Shown one piece after another: positions 18,849-27,967 of a stretch of 64,000 nucleotides of DNA. A program made the translations under genes and the position numbers. A model generated the notes under the pieces. The model ran no database searches. It worked only from the letters and a program-made list of their open reading frames with translations, and was not told the origin of the DNA. Every line of letters begins with the position of its first letter. The stretch's first letter is position 1. The DNA comes from Planctomycetaceae bacterium (GTDB lineage: Bacteria > Planctomycetota > Planctomycetia > Planctomycetales > Planctomycetaceae): positions 1 to 64,000 of the forward strand of contig JADZEF010000086.1 of assembly GCA_020850695.1 (NCBI GenBank). The letters are read 5' to 3'.

Positions 18849-19311
18849 GGATACGGCGACCGCGGTTGAAGCATAGCGACCATTCCGGTCCTGCGCGCTG
18901 TGCCAAAACGCGAAGGAAGCGCCGTCCTGACGCGCTGTTTCATAGGCGGATCGACTCCCAGCAGGGCACGCGCTCGATTGAGGCAATTCACCCGATCGGG
19001 GAATTCCGAATCGATCGGGCAAATCGAGCGAACCGCTCGTTTCCGCCGCACGTTAAATACTGAGTCGCACCGCGACCAACGGATCGTTTTGCGCGGTGAT
19101 GATTAGTCCTAACTCGCGTGGCTTCTGGTATTTGTACCGACGCCTGTGTCGCTCCCGCGTGAGGATTTTCGCCTCCATTTCATCAAATGTAGATAAGTCG
19201 CCTTTATTCGACAGATTTTCCTTTGGAGCGACACGCCAAGATCGTTAAGACTGGAATAGTTCCGCGATCATCTCATCACGGAAGTTGCGTTCTCTCGCTC
19301 GGGCCAGAGCC
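18849..19311. other. Intergenic spacer, nothing recognised
   Basis: 463 bp. The part from about 19080 to 19260 is clearly AT-richer than its surroundings and presumably holds the promoter of the phosphatase gene; no hairpin repeat, RNA gene or reading frame with family signal is seen. Confidence 0.4.
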
Positions 19312-21111
19312 ATGATCGCATTTCTTGTCTGGGACACGGCCGCCGATGTGCTGTCGTGGACGGAGAGTTCTTCCCAGGTCCTCGATTGTCCTTCCGACGG
19401 CATGCCACGCTCCTGGCACGCCTGGCTGGAACGGATCTATCCGGAAGATCGCCCGAGGATTGCCGAAGCGGTCTCGCGGCTGATCCGCGATCGAGTCCCG
19501 TTTCGCCTCGAGCATCGAATCCTTCCGAATCGCTCGCAGGTGCGACGCGTCCATTGCGATGCCGCTCCCCTCTCGCCGACGATCGTCGTCGCCAGCCTCA
19601 CGTCTGCCAGCGAACCTCCGAGCGATGACGATCTCGACCTGAGCGGCGCGTTAGAGGCCCGGGCCGATCTCGCGCGATTCTTCGAACTGTCGCCCGACCT
19701 CTTCTGCATCGCCGACGTGCATGGCTACTTCCGCCGCGTCAACGCCAATTTCCGCCGCGTGCTCGGGCACGACGAGTCCGAGCTTCTCTCGCGCCCCTAT
19801 CTCGATTTCGTTCATCCGGATGACCGTGCGGCGACACTGGAAGAGATGGCGCGGCTCAGCCGCGGAGACGACTGCATTCAATTCCGCAATCGATACCGCG
19901 ACGTCAACGGCGCATGGCGATGGTTCGAATGGACCGCACGGCCGGCGCCGGGCACCGAGATCGTTTACTCCGTCGCCCGCGACGTCACCGAGCGGATGGA
20001 AATCGAATCCCAGTTGCTGAACCGGGAAGTCCGCGAGCGGGCGGTGCTCGACAACATCGCCTCGCTGATTCATCTGCGCGATCGCCAGGGACGATTCGAA
20101 TTCTGCAACCGTCGTTTCCTCGAAACGTTCGATCGCTCGCTGGACTCCATTCTCGGACGGACGGCGCGGGAAGCTTTCCCGGAGCCCGTGGCGGAACTCC
20201 TGGAGCGGGGCGACCAGCAGGCGATCGTGACGGGACGGGTTGAAACCTCCGAAGAAGTTCTGACGTGCGCTCAGGGCGTGCGAAACTACATCACTTCACG
20301 CATCCCGCTCCGCGATTCACGGGGCAACATCGAAGCCCTGGCCTCCGTCTCCACCGATATCACCGAGCAGATCCGTGCCCGCGAGTCGTTGCGGCAGTTC
20401 GAGATGGCCCGCACCGTGCAGCAGAAGCTCTACCCAGCGAGACCGCCAGTTCTGCCCGGTTTCGACATCGACGGAGTCGCCCGTCCCGTCACCCAGCTGT
20501 GTGGGGACTACTTCGACTTCGTCCCGTCCCGAAAGGGGCGGATGAACGTGATCGTCGGCGACGTCAGCGGGCACGGGCTCGGCCCGGCGCTGCAGATGGT
20601 CGAGTTGCGGGCGCTGCTGAGAACCTTCCTGCGTCGATCCAGCAACCTCCCGCAAATCCTCGAGGATGTCAACGAACTGCTGTGCGCAGACCTCCCCGAC
20701 TCGATGTTCATCAGCCTTTTCCTGGCCGAACTCGACCCACAGGCGCGAAGTCTGCGATTCGTCTCCGCCGGTCATCCCGCATGGCATCTGCCAGCCGATG
20801 GTCCCGCCCGTCAACTGAAAAGCACGGGGATGGTTCTTGGACTCGTTCCAACGGCCGAGTATCAGCCCGAAGTCGGTCCAATCTCCCTGAAGCCGGGCGA
20901 TATCGTGCTGCTGTCGACCGACGGCGTCGTCGAAGCCATGTCTTCCGACATGGAGCTCTATGGCAAGCACCGCATGCAGGACATCGTGTCGCGAAACCGT
21001 CATCGCCCGTCGCGCGAGATCCTCGAAGCCCTGTTCGCCGACATCCGCAAATTCGTTGGCGGCCGCCCCATCACGGACGACATGACCGCCATCATCGTCA
21101 AGGCGACGTGA
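19312..21111 (+). CDS. PAS-PAS-PAS-SpoIIE-type PP2C phosphatase
   Basis: 599-residue cytoplasmic signalling protein without transmembrane helices. A partial PAS_3-like module (about 1-85), a PAS/PAC pair (about 120-235, ending SVARDVTERMEIE) and a PAS_4-like module (about 240-355, ending TDITEQIRARESL) lead into a SpoIIE/RsbU-type phosphatase (about 370-599). Metal-binding aspartates are seen in LCGDYFDF, VGDVSGHGLGPAL, STDGVVEA and ITDDMTAI. Such proteins dephosphorylate STAS-domain anti-anti-sigma factors; a STAS protein occurs at 51827, far away. ATG 19312 is preferred to TTG 19285. Confidence 0.88.
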   Translation: MIAFLVWDTAADVLSWTESSSQVLDCPSDGMPRSWHAWLERIYPEDRPRIAEAVSRLIRDRVPFRLEHRILPNRSQVRRVHCDAAPLSPTIVVASLTSASEPPSDDDLDLSGALEARADLARFFELSPDLFCIADVHGYFRRVNANFRRVLGHDESELLSRPYLDFVHPDDRAATLEEMARLSRGDDCIQFRNRYRDVNGAWRWFEWTARPAPGTEIVYSVARDVTERMEIESQLLNREVRERAVLDNIASLIHLRDRQGRFEFCNRRFLETFDRSLDSILGRTAREAFPEPVAELLERGDQQAIVTGRVETSEEVLTCAQGVRNYITSRIPLRDSRGNIEALASVSTDITEQIRARESLRQFEMARTVQQKLYPARPPVLPGFDIDGVARPVTQLCGDYFDFVPSRKGRMNVIVGDVSGHGLGPALQMVELRALLRTFLRRSSNLPQILEDVNELLCADLPDSMFISLFLAELDPQARSLRFVSAGHPAWHLPADGPARQLKSTGMVLGLVPTAEYQPEVGPISLKPGDIVLLSTDGVVEAMSSDMELYGKHRMQDIVSRNRHRPSREILEALFADIRKFVGGRPITDDMTAIIVKAT

Positions 21112-21203
21112 GTCGCGGCGGGCGTTCGACAAGCTGAGAAGCACGGAGGCCGGGGCCAACATTCGACCCCGACCTCACGTCGTCATGGCAATGAGCCAGC
21201 CGT

Positions 21204-21725
21204 TCACTTCGCTTCGGGCTTCGCCGTCCCCTCGGTCGTCTTCTTCGCTTCCCCTTCTTTCGGCGCGTCCGGCTTCGTCACGGTCTTGCTCCCCTCGGTC
21301 TTCGCCGCCGCTTCCTTCTTCCTCGCTTCGAGACGCTCCGCCGTCTTCTTCTTCGACTCGGCCCGCACCTGCGCCAACCGTTCTTTCTGGGCCGGAGTCA
21401 GCACGGCTTCGCTGTCGGCGTCCCGCTTCTCCGACAGCGCCTTGATCTGCTCCTTCAGCGCTTCGAGTTTGGCGTCGTACTCGGAATCGATGGCATACAA
21501 CTTCTCGCGCTGTGCGGTGGTGAGATCGAGCTTCGCAAAATTGGGCGGAACACGATTGTCCCCTTTCTTCGTTGCCTTCTTTTGCCCTTCGGCAGTCGCT
21601 TCTTTCGCCGCGCCTTCCTTCGCGGCGGGCTTGGACTCCGCGGCTCTCTCCTGCGCCCGCAACGTCACACCCAGCGACAATACAAGAGCGAGACCGGTCA
21701 CAGCGCAAGTCGGCACGAACTTCAT
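21204..21725 (-). CDS. Exported Lys/Glu-rich protein, Spy/CpxP-like hairpin
   Basis: 173 residues: signal peptide (MKFVPTCAVTGLALVLSLGVTLRA), a low-complexity A/K/E linker, then one helical hairpin containing LTTAQREKLYAIDSEYD and LTPAQKERLAQV, the LTxxQ pattern of Spy/CpxP-like periplasmic proteins, and a highly charged A/K/E/T tail. Small proteins of this kind are frequent in Planctomycetes; the role is unknown, perhaps chaperone-like or metal binding. Confidence 0.7.
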   Translation of the reverse strand: MKFVPTCAVTGLALVLSLGVTLRAQERAAESKPAAKEGAAKEATAEGQKKATKKGDNRVPPNFAKLDLTTAQREKLYAIDSEYDAKLEALKEQIKALSEKRDADSEAVLTPAQKERLAQVRAESKKKTAERLEARKKEAAAKTEGSKTVTKPDAPKEGEAKKTTEGTAKPEAK

Positions 21726-21868
21726 GGCAGACGACCTTTGTGGTAGGGCCGGGGAAAGCAGACAGGCGCCAGATTCTCGACGCCCGTCCGAACGGAACGA
21801 ACGATCACAACAGCATGCCCGGACGCGGACCTGAGTTCAAGCGATCAGTTCGCCGAATTCCGCGGGCC

Positions 21869-23290
21869 TCACCCGAAGAGCGACAGAATCGGCTGGCCTT
21901 CGGGCAGCAGATTGAACGGACGCCCCTGCTTGTCGACCGCTTCCAGGTCGTCGATCCCCATCGCGTGGTAGACTGTCTTCGTCACGTCGGCCGGCGTCAC
22001 CGGTCTGTTCGCGGGATACTCGGCATAGCGGTCGCTCGTGCCGAAAGTCTGGCCCCCCGCAATGCCGCCGCCGACCAGCACGTCGGTCAGACAGTGGGTC
22101 CAGTGGTCGCGGCCCGCGGCATATCTTCCGTTGGACCGCGGGTCGCCGATCTTCGGCTTGCGGCCCATCTCGCTCGTGATCATCAGGAGCGTCTCATCGA
22201 GCATTCCGCGATCGGCGAGGTCTTCAATGAGCGCGCTGAATCCCCGGTCGAACTCCGGCAGCAGATCCTCCTTCAGACACGCGAAGTTGTTGCCATGGGT
22301 GTCCCATCCGCCGCCGCTGAGGCACTTCTTCGAAACCTGCTCATCCTGCTCCGACCAGAAGACCGTGACGAACGGCACTCCCGCTTCCACCAGCCGGCGG
22401 GCCGCCAGCAGGCTCATTCCGTTGATGGTCGCGCCGTAGCGGGCAATCGTCTCCGGGCGTTCGCGGGTGACGTCGAACGCCGCCGTGGTCCGGCCCGATG
22501 TGAGCAACGAAACGGCCCGCTCCTGCTGGCTGTTCCAGGTCTGCACCGCGCCGAACTGGTCGAGATCGCGCCGCGCCGCATCGAGGCCGCTCAGCAGTTC
22601 CCGGCGGTTGCCGAATCGACCCGCGGCGACGTCCGACGACAACACCAGATCCGGGGCCTTGAACTCCGTCGGCTTCGCATGGCTGCCGTAAACGTACATC
22701 GGGTCGTATTTCACGCCGAGCTTCCCGGCGAACTGACCCGGCCGCGTATACGGCGCCTGGCTCGGCTTCCAGGGAAGCGTGACCGCATTCGTCATGCCCG
22801 GCTGCTGCGGACGCTTGGACGCCACCACGCAGCCCATATACGGCCAGTCGTCGGGGTAGGGGGTCCGGTTGTTCCCCTGCGACAGAAACGTGATGTCGGG
22901 AACGTGACCCGTCAGGTTGTGATAATACCCCGCGTGATGGTCGTTCGTGTTGACGGTCGCCCCGACCGAGTTGATGAGGGCGATGTGATGCGCCTGCTTC
23001 GCCAGCAACGGCAGGTGCTCGCTCAACCGCACGCCGGGGGCCGTCGTCTCGATCGGCTCAAACGGCCCGCGGTATTCCAGCGGGGCATCCGGCTTGAGGT
23101 CCCACATATCGATGTGTGAAGCCCCGCCGCACAGAAAGAAGAGAATCGTCGACTTCGCCGGCTTGCGGACTCGCGCCGTCGGGCTCGGCGCCGCCGTGAC
23201 GGGCCGCGCCGCCGGCAAACCGGCCACCGCGGAAGCCGACGCCACCAGAAAGGTGCGGCGGTCGAAACCGATGATCTGATGAGGATTCAT
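21869..23290 (-). CDS. DUF1501 domain protein (second of three)
   Basis: 473 residues from ATG 23290, set by GGGAG 6 bases upstream; longer frames to 23389 exist. Leader GFDRRTFLVASASAVAGLPA resembles a Tat signal. DUF1501 motifs: ILFFLCGGASHIDMWDLKPDAP, GGWDTHGNNF, EMGRKPKIG, GRDHWTHC. Sulfatase-like fold, activity unproven, exported. No DUF1549/DUF1553 partner next to it; both neighbours are unrelated. Confidence 0.92.
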   Translation of the reverse strand: MNPHQIIGFDRRTFLVASASAVAGLPAARPVTAAPSPTARVRKPAKSTILFFLCGGASHIDMWDLKPDAPLEYRGPFEPIETTAPGVRLSEHLPLLAKQAHHIALINSVGATVNTNDHHAGYYHNLTGHVPDITFLSQGNNRTPYPDDWPYMGCVVASKRPQQPGMTNAVTLPWKPSQAPYTRPGQFAGKLGVKYDPMYVYGSHAKPTEFKAPDLVLSSDVAAGRFGNRRELLSGLDAARRDLDQFGAVQTWNSQQERAVSLLTSGRTTAAFDVTRERPETIARYGATINGMSLLAARRLVEAGVPFVTVFWSEQDEQVSKKCLSGGGWDTHGNNFACLKEDLLPEFDRGFSALIEDLADRGMLDETLLMITSEMGRKPKIGDPRSNGRYAAGRDHWTHCLTDVLVGGGIAGGQTFGTSDRYAEYPANRPVTPADVTKTVYHAMGIDDLEAVDKQGRPFNLLPEGQPILSLFG

Positions 23291-23523
23291 CACGTCTCCC
23301 GGAAGTGGCCGACGACCCGGAGCGACGGGCCGCGCCCCATGGGGCATCAACACCTTTTCATTCGTGAAGTTATATCGCGGTCCGGGCACCTGCGGAAAGA
23401 GAGCGTCCGGGTCGGGCCGTGCTGATTCGGGAAGATGCGACGACAGGGCGACGGATCGAACCGGTTGTACGGCGATGCAGCGGCCGAACCGGCGAAATCC
23501 GGCAGCAAGTCAGCCGATGCTCG

Positions 23524-24042
23524 TCATGTGGTGGCTGTGAAGAATTCGCGCTGCGCAGCGACCTGTTCGCCACGTTCGAACGCAAGGAGCCACCTCTTCT
23601 TTTCAACGCCCCCCGCGTAACCCGTCAGCCTTCCGTCCGCACCGACGACCCGATGGCACGGGACGAGAATCGAGATGGGATTGCGGCCGTTGGCATTCCC
23701 CACGGCCCGCGAGGCGCCCGGTTGGCCAATCCGCCGCGCCAGCTCGGCGTAAGTGATCGTTGTCCCGAACGGGATCCGTTGCAGCTCCCGCCACACCTGC
23801 CGCTGGAACGAAGTCCCTTCCGACGAGAGAGAAATGTCAAACTCCTGCCGCGAGCCGGCGAAGTACTCGGCGAGTTGATCGCGCACGGCGGAGAAGGGGG
23901 CTTCGGACCGCACCCACGCCTTATCGGGGCCGTTCCATCCCTTGTGCTGCGGAAGATACAGCCCTGTCAGAAACGATCCATCGCTGAGTGCCACGAGCGG
24001 CCCCAGCGGGCTTTCGATGGTGGTGTAGTAATTGATGGCCAT
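23524..24042 (-). CDS. ogt: Methylated-DNA--protein-cysteine methyltransferase
   Basis: 172 residues. Removes methyl groups from O6-methylguanine by transfer to its own cysteine, a suicide reaction. The active site PCHRVVG (Cys129) and the helix-turn-helix block QVWRELQRIPFGTTITYAELA are intact, as is the Asn hinge region (GNANGRNPI). ATG 24042 has AGGAG upstream and its A is the last base of the stop codon (TGATG) of the Ada/AlkA gene, so translation is probably coupled. Confidence 0.95.
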   Translation of the reverse strand: MAINYYTTIESPLGPLVALSDGSFLTGLYLPQHKGWNGPDKAWVRSEAPFSAVRDQLAEYFAGSRQEFDISLSSEGTSFQRQVWRELQRIPFGTTITYAELARRIGQPGASRAVGNANGRNPISILVPCHRVVGADGRLTGYAGGVEKKRWLLAFERGEQVAAQREFFTATT

Positions 24043-25586
24043 CAATCTCTCCTGGCATTCGGATGATGTCTCACGCGGAGTGCGACGAGCCCCCTGGGCT
24101 GCGCGGAGGCAACCATCGCTCGCTCGGCCGTGCGTCGCGTCGAACCTTTGAGCGACTCCCAGAGATGCATGGCCGCATACGATCGCCACGGACGCCATCT
24201 TTGGGCAGCCTGCTCGAGAACTTTCACGGAACCAGCCCCGGACGCTCTCAAGAGTCCGAGATCACCCGATGGAAATGCATCGGGCCAGCGGAGCGATCGC
24301 ATGGCGATGTACTCGGCGGTCCACGGGCCAATGCCCGGCAACGTCATCAACCGCTCGACGGTCGACGTCGGGGCGAGTCCCGGTTCCAGGTCGATCTCTC
24401 CGCAAGCGACCTTCCGCGCCAGCGAACGAATGCTTTCGGCCCGCGCCGCGGGAAGTCCGAGAGCCGCCAGTGTCGACGTGCGGGCCGCCGCAAGCGTCTC
24501 CGCTCTGGGAGCGATGCGGCGGAGTCCGGGGATCGGCGTTTCGATCGGTTCGCCAAATCGTTCCGCGAACCGTCCCGCCAGCGTCGACGCGCCACGCACC
24601 GAAACCTGTTGGCCCAGTATCGCCCGCAGCGCCAGCTCGAACGAATCGAACGCTCCCGGAACGCGCAACCCGGGAGACCTTTCAATCGATGGGGTCAGCA
24701 ACAGGTCCTGGGCCAGATGGCCGGCAATGACGTCGGGCCTCGCGTCGAGATCGAACAGATTCCGCAAACGGACCAGAATGGAAGGGAGCGCCGGGACCAG
24801 CGAGGTCGCCATCTCGACCGCGAGCAGCGGCCGATCGGCCACCGGCGAGACGCTCAGCCAGCCACGACGTTCTCCCACGGCCACGGTGCGGTGATAATTC
24901 GATCCCACCACGCACTCGACGCCCGGAATGGCCCGCGCCGCCAGAAACGACAGCAGGGCGTCCCATTCATACGGCGGCCGGTAGGCGAGCGTCAGCCGCA
25001 GCGCATCCTTTGGCCCGGCCGACACGGTGGATCGCCGGAGTTCGCTGGGGCTCAGGCGATAATGACTGCGGAAGAGCGCATTGAACCGCCGCACGCTCTC
25101 GAACCCCGCCGCGAACGCGACCTGAGTCATCGGCAGCGGTGTCTCGCCAATCAATCGCTTCGCCAGCAACAGGCGATTCGTCTGCGCCAGCTCGATCGGC
25201 GACACGCCCAATTCCTTTCGCACCGCCCGCCGCAGCTGCCGCGAGCTGAGCCCGAGACTCGCCGCGAGATCTTCAAGACTGCCCCCGTCGTTGAGCGCCC
25301 CCGCTTCGATCCGCGTCGCCGCCACACGGGCCACGGTGCGGGTGCTGTCGACGGGAGCGTGCCCGGGAGCGAGCTCCGGCCGGCACCGCAGGCAGGGCCG
25401 AAATCCCGCCTGCTCAGCCAGCGGGGCGCTGGCAAAGAAGCGACAGCTCGTCCGTCCGGGCGTCCGTGCGGTGCAGACGGGCCGGCAGTAAATGCCGGTC
25501 GTCCGTACTCCGACGAAGAAGAGCCCGTCGAACCGCCGGTCGCGGGCGGCCAGCGCTCGATAGCAGGTGTCGTCGTCAAGCGTCAT
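24042..25586 (-). CDS. Ada-type regulator fused to AlkA DNA-3-methyladenine glycosylase
   Basis: 514 residues. The Ada metal-binding domain (Cys34, Cys38, Cys65, Cys68; ARDRRFDGLFFVGVRTTGIY) senses methyl phosphotriesters; an AraC-type helix-turn-helix pair follows (about 85-190, LPMTQVAFAAGFESVRRFN); then the AlkA N-terminal domain and the HhH-GPD glycosylase (about 300-490) with LPGIGPWTAEYIAMR and the catalytic Asp in PSGDLGL. It excises alkylated bases and probably activates its own operon on methylation. First gene of the pair with ogt. Confidence 0.93.
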   Translation of the reverse strand: MTLDDDTCYRALAARDRRFDGLFFVGVRTTGIYCRPVCTARTPGRTSCRFFASAPLAEQAGFRPCLRCRPELAPGHAPVDSTRTVARVAATRIEAGALNDGGSLEDLAASLGLSSRQLRRAVRKELGVSPIELAQTNRLLLAKRLIGETPLPMTQVAFAAGFESVRRFNALFRSHYRLSPSELRRSTVSAGPKDALRLTLAYRPPYEWDALLSFLAARAIPGVECVVGSNYHRTVAVGERRGWLSVSPVADRPLLAVEMATSLVPALPSILVRLRNLFDLDARPDVIAGHLAQDLLLTPSIERSPGLRVPGAFDSFELALRAILGQQVSVRGASTLAGRFAERFGEPIETPIPGLRRIAPRAETLAAARTSTLAALGLPAARAESIRSLARKVACGEIDLEPGLAPTSTVERLMTLPGIGPWTAEYIAMRSLRWPDAFPSGDLGLLRASGAGSVKVLEQAAQRWRPWRSYAAMHLWESLKGSTRRTAERAMVASAQPRGLVALRVRHHPNARRD

Positions 25587-26075
25587 GTCCGGATTGTAGC
25601 CATGTCCGCACCTTGGACTGGCCGTTTTCGGACATGCAAATGGGATCGTTCCATGCGTCGTTCAGGCGGGTGCAGCGCACAAAACACGATCCACCCGGGA
25701 TGGTGACCTCAGCCCGTTGCCACCCGTCCAGACAATGCCTGAGATCGTCTTACGTTAGGGTACATATCCACAATACACCTGACATCCTTTCACATAGAGC
25801 CCATAGCGTCGAAGTTTCGACACATTTGGAATGCAATCCAGGATAGGCAATATGTGTGCATATGGAGACCGCGATCGCGTGGGGATTGCATGATGAAGTG
25901 GCACGAATGCGCGGAATCGGTGCGAAGTGGATAGCCAATTTCAGTCGAAACAACTGATTCCGCGCGGCACAAGGCTTGCGTGATCTCACCCTCTGCTTAG
26001 CATTGAATCTGATCTTCATTCGCCTTGCTGTCGTGCGGGGCGTAACGTTCTGTCCACTGCCTTTCGGGAGTCTTG
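25587..26075. other. AT-richer spacer upstream of the second DUF1559 gene
   Basis: About 490 bp between divergent genes. The stretch 25750-26000 has clearly lower GC than the flanks. Minus-strand open frames (to 26019) show no family signal. Likely contains the promoters of the repair operon and the DUF1559 gene; no operator or hairpin could be assigned. Confidence 0.4.
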
Positions 26076-27044
26076 ATGATGCGTCTCGGTCGACGGGGTT
26101 TCACCCTCATTGAATTGCTGGTGGTGATCGCGATCATTGCCATTTTGATTGCGCTGCTATTGCCAGCCGTACAGCAGGCTCGCGAAGCGGCTCGCCGCAC
26201 GCAATGCCGGAACAACCTGAAGCAGCTGGGCCTGGCACTGCACAACTATCTGGATGCTCTGCAGGTCTTTCCGCCGGGACTTCTGAATCGTTGCACAGGA
26301 ACCTATCCGGACCAGCATCACAATGGACTGGCATTGCTTCTGCCGTACATTGACCAGGCGCCGCTCTACAATAAATGGAACTGGAACGCGGCATCTTCGA
26401 ACGTGGAGGGATCGGGGTATGAGTCGGGGACTGTCGGTTCGGGCACCCTCGACCCGGCGACGACCGGCAACCTGTCCCTGGTTGCGACCCGTCTCCAGGC
26501 TTTTCTCTGCCCCACCGACAACGGCAAGCTGCAGACCGCCTCTTCGGCGTACAACCCAAGCTCTTCGAGCAGCCAGGGTGGGGCGATGACGAACTACGAT
26601 TTTGTGACGTCGAGCAACGTCGCTTATTACAACGTTTGCCAGCCGTGGGGATCGGCGGCCCCATCGTCGAAAGCCGCCTTCGGCGATAACAGCTTCTGCT
26701 CGATGCGTGACCTGGTCGACGGTTCGAGCAACACGGCACTCATGTGCGAGATGACGCGTGAAGTGGCCAACGGCCACGGCAACACGTGGGGCTATCGCGG
26801 CCATGTGATGGTTGGCGTCTGGCTGGCGTCGTACGCCATCAATGACTGGAACTGGCCCTACACCACTCCCGCAATCGTGCCCGGACGTTCGGCGAGCTGG
26901 GCTTATCCGGCCAGCCTTCACACTGGCGGCGTGCACATTCTGCTGGGGGACGGCGCGGTCCGATTCATCAGCGAGAACATCAACAGTTCCACCCGCGCCT
27001 ACCTGACTTACATTGGCGACGGACAGGTCGTGGGGGAATTCTGA
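26076..27044 (+). CDS. DUF1559 domain, prepilin-type protein
   Basis: 322 residues. Prepilin motif [12 protein letters not shown] at 6-17, the [20 protein letters not shown] block, and the H-X9-DG tail ([22 protein letters not shown]). ATG 26076 is preceded by GGGAG; the TTG just upstream is not needed. Followed by a terminator-like hairpin, a BIME-like element and a carboxypeptidase-regulatory-like lipoprotein gene, the same order as at 56563-55053 on the other strand. Confidence 0.95.
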   Translation: MMRLGRRGFTLIELLVVIAIIAILIALLLPAVQQAREAARRTQCRNNLKQLGLALHNYLDALQVFPPGLLNRCTGTYPDQHHNGLALLLPYIDQAPLYNKWNWNAASSNVEGSGYESGTVGSGTLDPATTGNLSLVATRLQAFLCPTDNGKLQTASSAYNPSSSSSQGGAMTNYDFVTSSNVAYYNVCQPWGSAAPSSKAAFGDNSFCSMRDLVDGSSNTALMCEMTREVANGHGNTWGYRGHVMVGVWLASYAINDWNWPYTTPAIVPGRSASWAYPASLHTGGVHILLGDGAVRFISENINSSTRAYLTYIGDGQVVGEF

Positions 27045-27086
27045 TCCGCCGGCCGCTTTGTGTCTTGCCGTCAGCAGTCCATGCTT

Positions 27087-27127
27087 CGGGGGCGTCCGAA
27101 TCGACGCCCCCGATTTTGGTTTCCTTT
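27087..27127 (+). terminator. Hairpin followed by a T-rich run
   Basis: Perfect 10-bp stem CGGGGGCGTC / GACGCCCCCG (27087-27096 and 27103-27112) with a 6-base loop, then ATTTTGGTTTCCTTT. Typical intrinsic terminator, 42 bp after the DUF1559 stop. Confidence 0.8.
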
Positions 27128-27156
27128 ATTGCGCATTACCTTCTCGTTTTTCGCTT

Positions 27157-27218
27157 CGTAGCCCGGCCTTCCAAGGCCGGGCGTCAGATTTCGTCCGGCC
27201 TTGGAAGGCCGGACTACG
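27157..27218. repeat. BIME-like inverted pair, second sequence family
   Basis: Arms 27157-27180 and 27195-27218 match at 23 of 24 positions with a 14-base loop. Each arm starts CGTAG and contains the palindrome CCGGCCTT-cc-AAGGCCGG. Same architecture as the elements at 2963, 4415 and 13229 but with different stem sequence. Confidence 0.75.
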
Positions 27219-27347
27219 GAAAACCCGGCGTAACGCGCACCAGGGCGAAGGGCGTCCGATCCCGCGTCCGTCCACTCACGTACCACATTCCCGGCGTTTC
27301 TCCCGGATCCAGGATCGAGAGAATTCGCCAAGATCACAGAGACATCC

Positions 27348-27794
27348 ATGCATCGTGCGATTCTGGCACTCGCCCTAGTGACTTCTCTCGTCGGATGCGG
27401 AGGAGGCGCGCCCCCGTCGAAGCCGCTCCCCAAGACCGAACCGGTCACGGGCACCGTCACCCTCGACGACCAGCCCCTTTCCGGCGCTCTGGTCACGTTC
27501 GTTCCCATGGGCGACACCCAGGGAGTGGAGTGCTCGGGCAAGACCGATGAGTCGGGCAAGTTTACCCCCCAGCAGCTCCGCGGAGCCGAGGGCGTGCCCG
27601 CCGGAACCTATCGGGTCTACATCCGGCGGCCGCTTCGCGGGGGCAAACCGATCACAGATGATGCGTCCGGCGCCGCGGGAGGCGTGGTTGTGGAATCGCT
27701 CCCGCCGAAGTACAGCAACCCGACCGAATCCAAGCTGACCGCCACCATCCCACCGGGGGGAGGCCCCGTGGAGTTCAAACTCACATCCAAGTGA
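27348..27794 (+). CDS. Carboxypeptidase-regulatory-like lipoprotein
   Basis: 148 residues. Lipoprotein signal MHRAILALALVTSLVGC (Cys17), a G-rich linker, then one Ig-like/carboxypeptidase regulatory domain: VTGTVTLDDQPLSGALVTFVP, DESGKFTPQQL, VPAGTYRVYI. These small lipoproteins regularly follow DUF1559 genes in Planctomycetes, which suggests that the pair works together at the cell surface or periplasm; no function is known. Spacing to the DUF1559 gene is 303 bp and contains a terminator, so it may have its own promoter. Confidence 0.88.
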   Translation: MHRAILALALVTSLVGCGGGAPPSKPLPKTEPVTGTVTLDDQPLSGALVTFVPMGDTQGVECSGKTDESGKFTPQQLRGAEGVPAGTYRVYIRRPLRGGKPITDDASGAAGGVVVESLPPKYSNPTESKLTATIPPGGGPVEFKLTSK

Positions 27795-27967
27795 GCGAAC
27801 GCCCGCATCGAGCGCCCGCCGATGTCCTGCAACGTCCATTTCGTGCGCGCATCGCTCTCGACTCGAAAGCATCGTTGTCCGTCGCCGACTCGTACAACGC
27901 TCGTGTCCAGAAGTTCGACGTGGGGGAGTGAGGCCGCGCCCGGCTCTCACTCCCCGTCGAGTTCACT

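Noticed and set aside
21572-23119. 515-residue plus-strand open frame
   Set aside because: Antisense of the DUF1501 gene at 21869-23290, which has complete family motifs and a ribosome binding site.
24063-25706. 547-residue plus-strand open frame
   Set aside because: Antisense shadow of the Ada/AlkA gene; amino-acid composition is that of a high-GC mirror frame.
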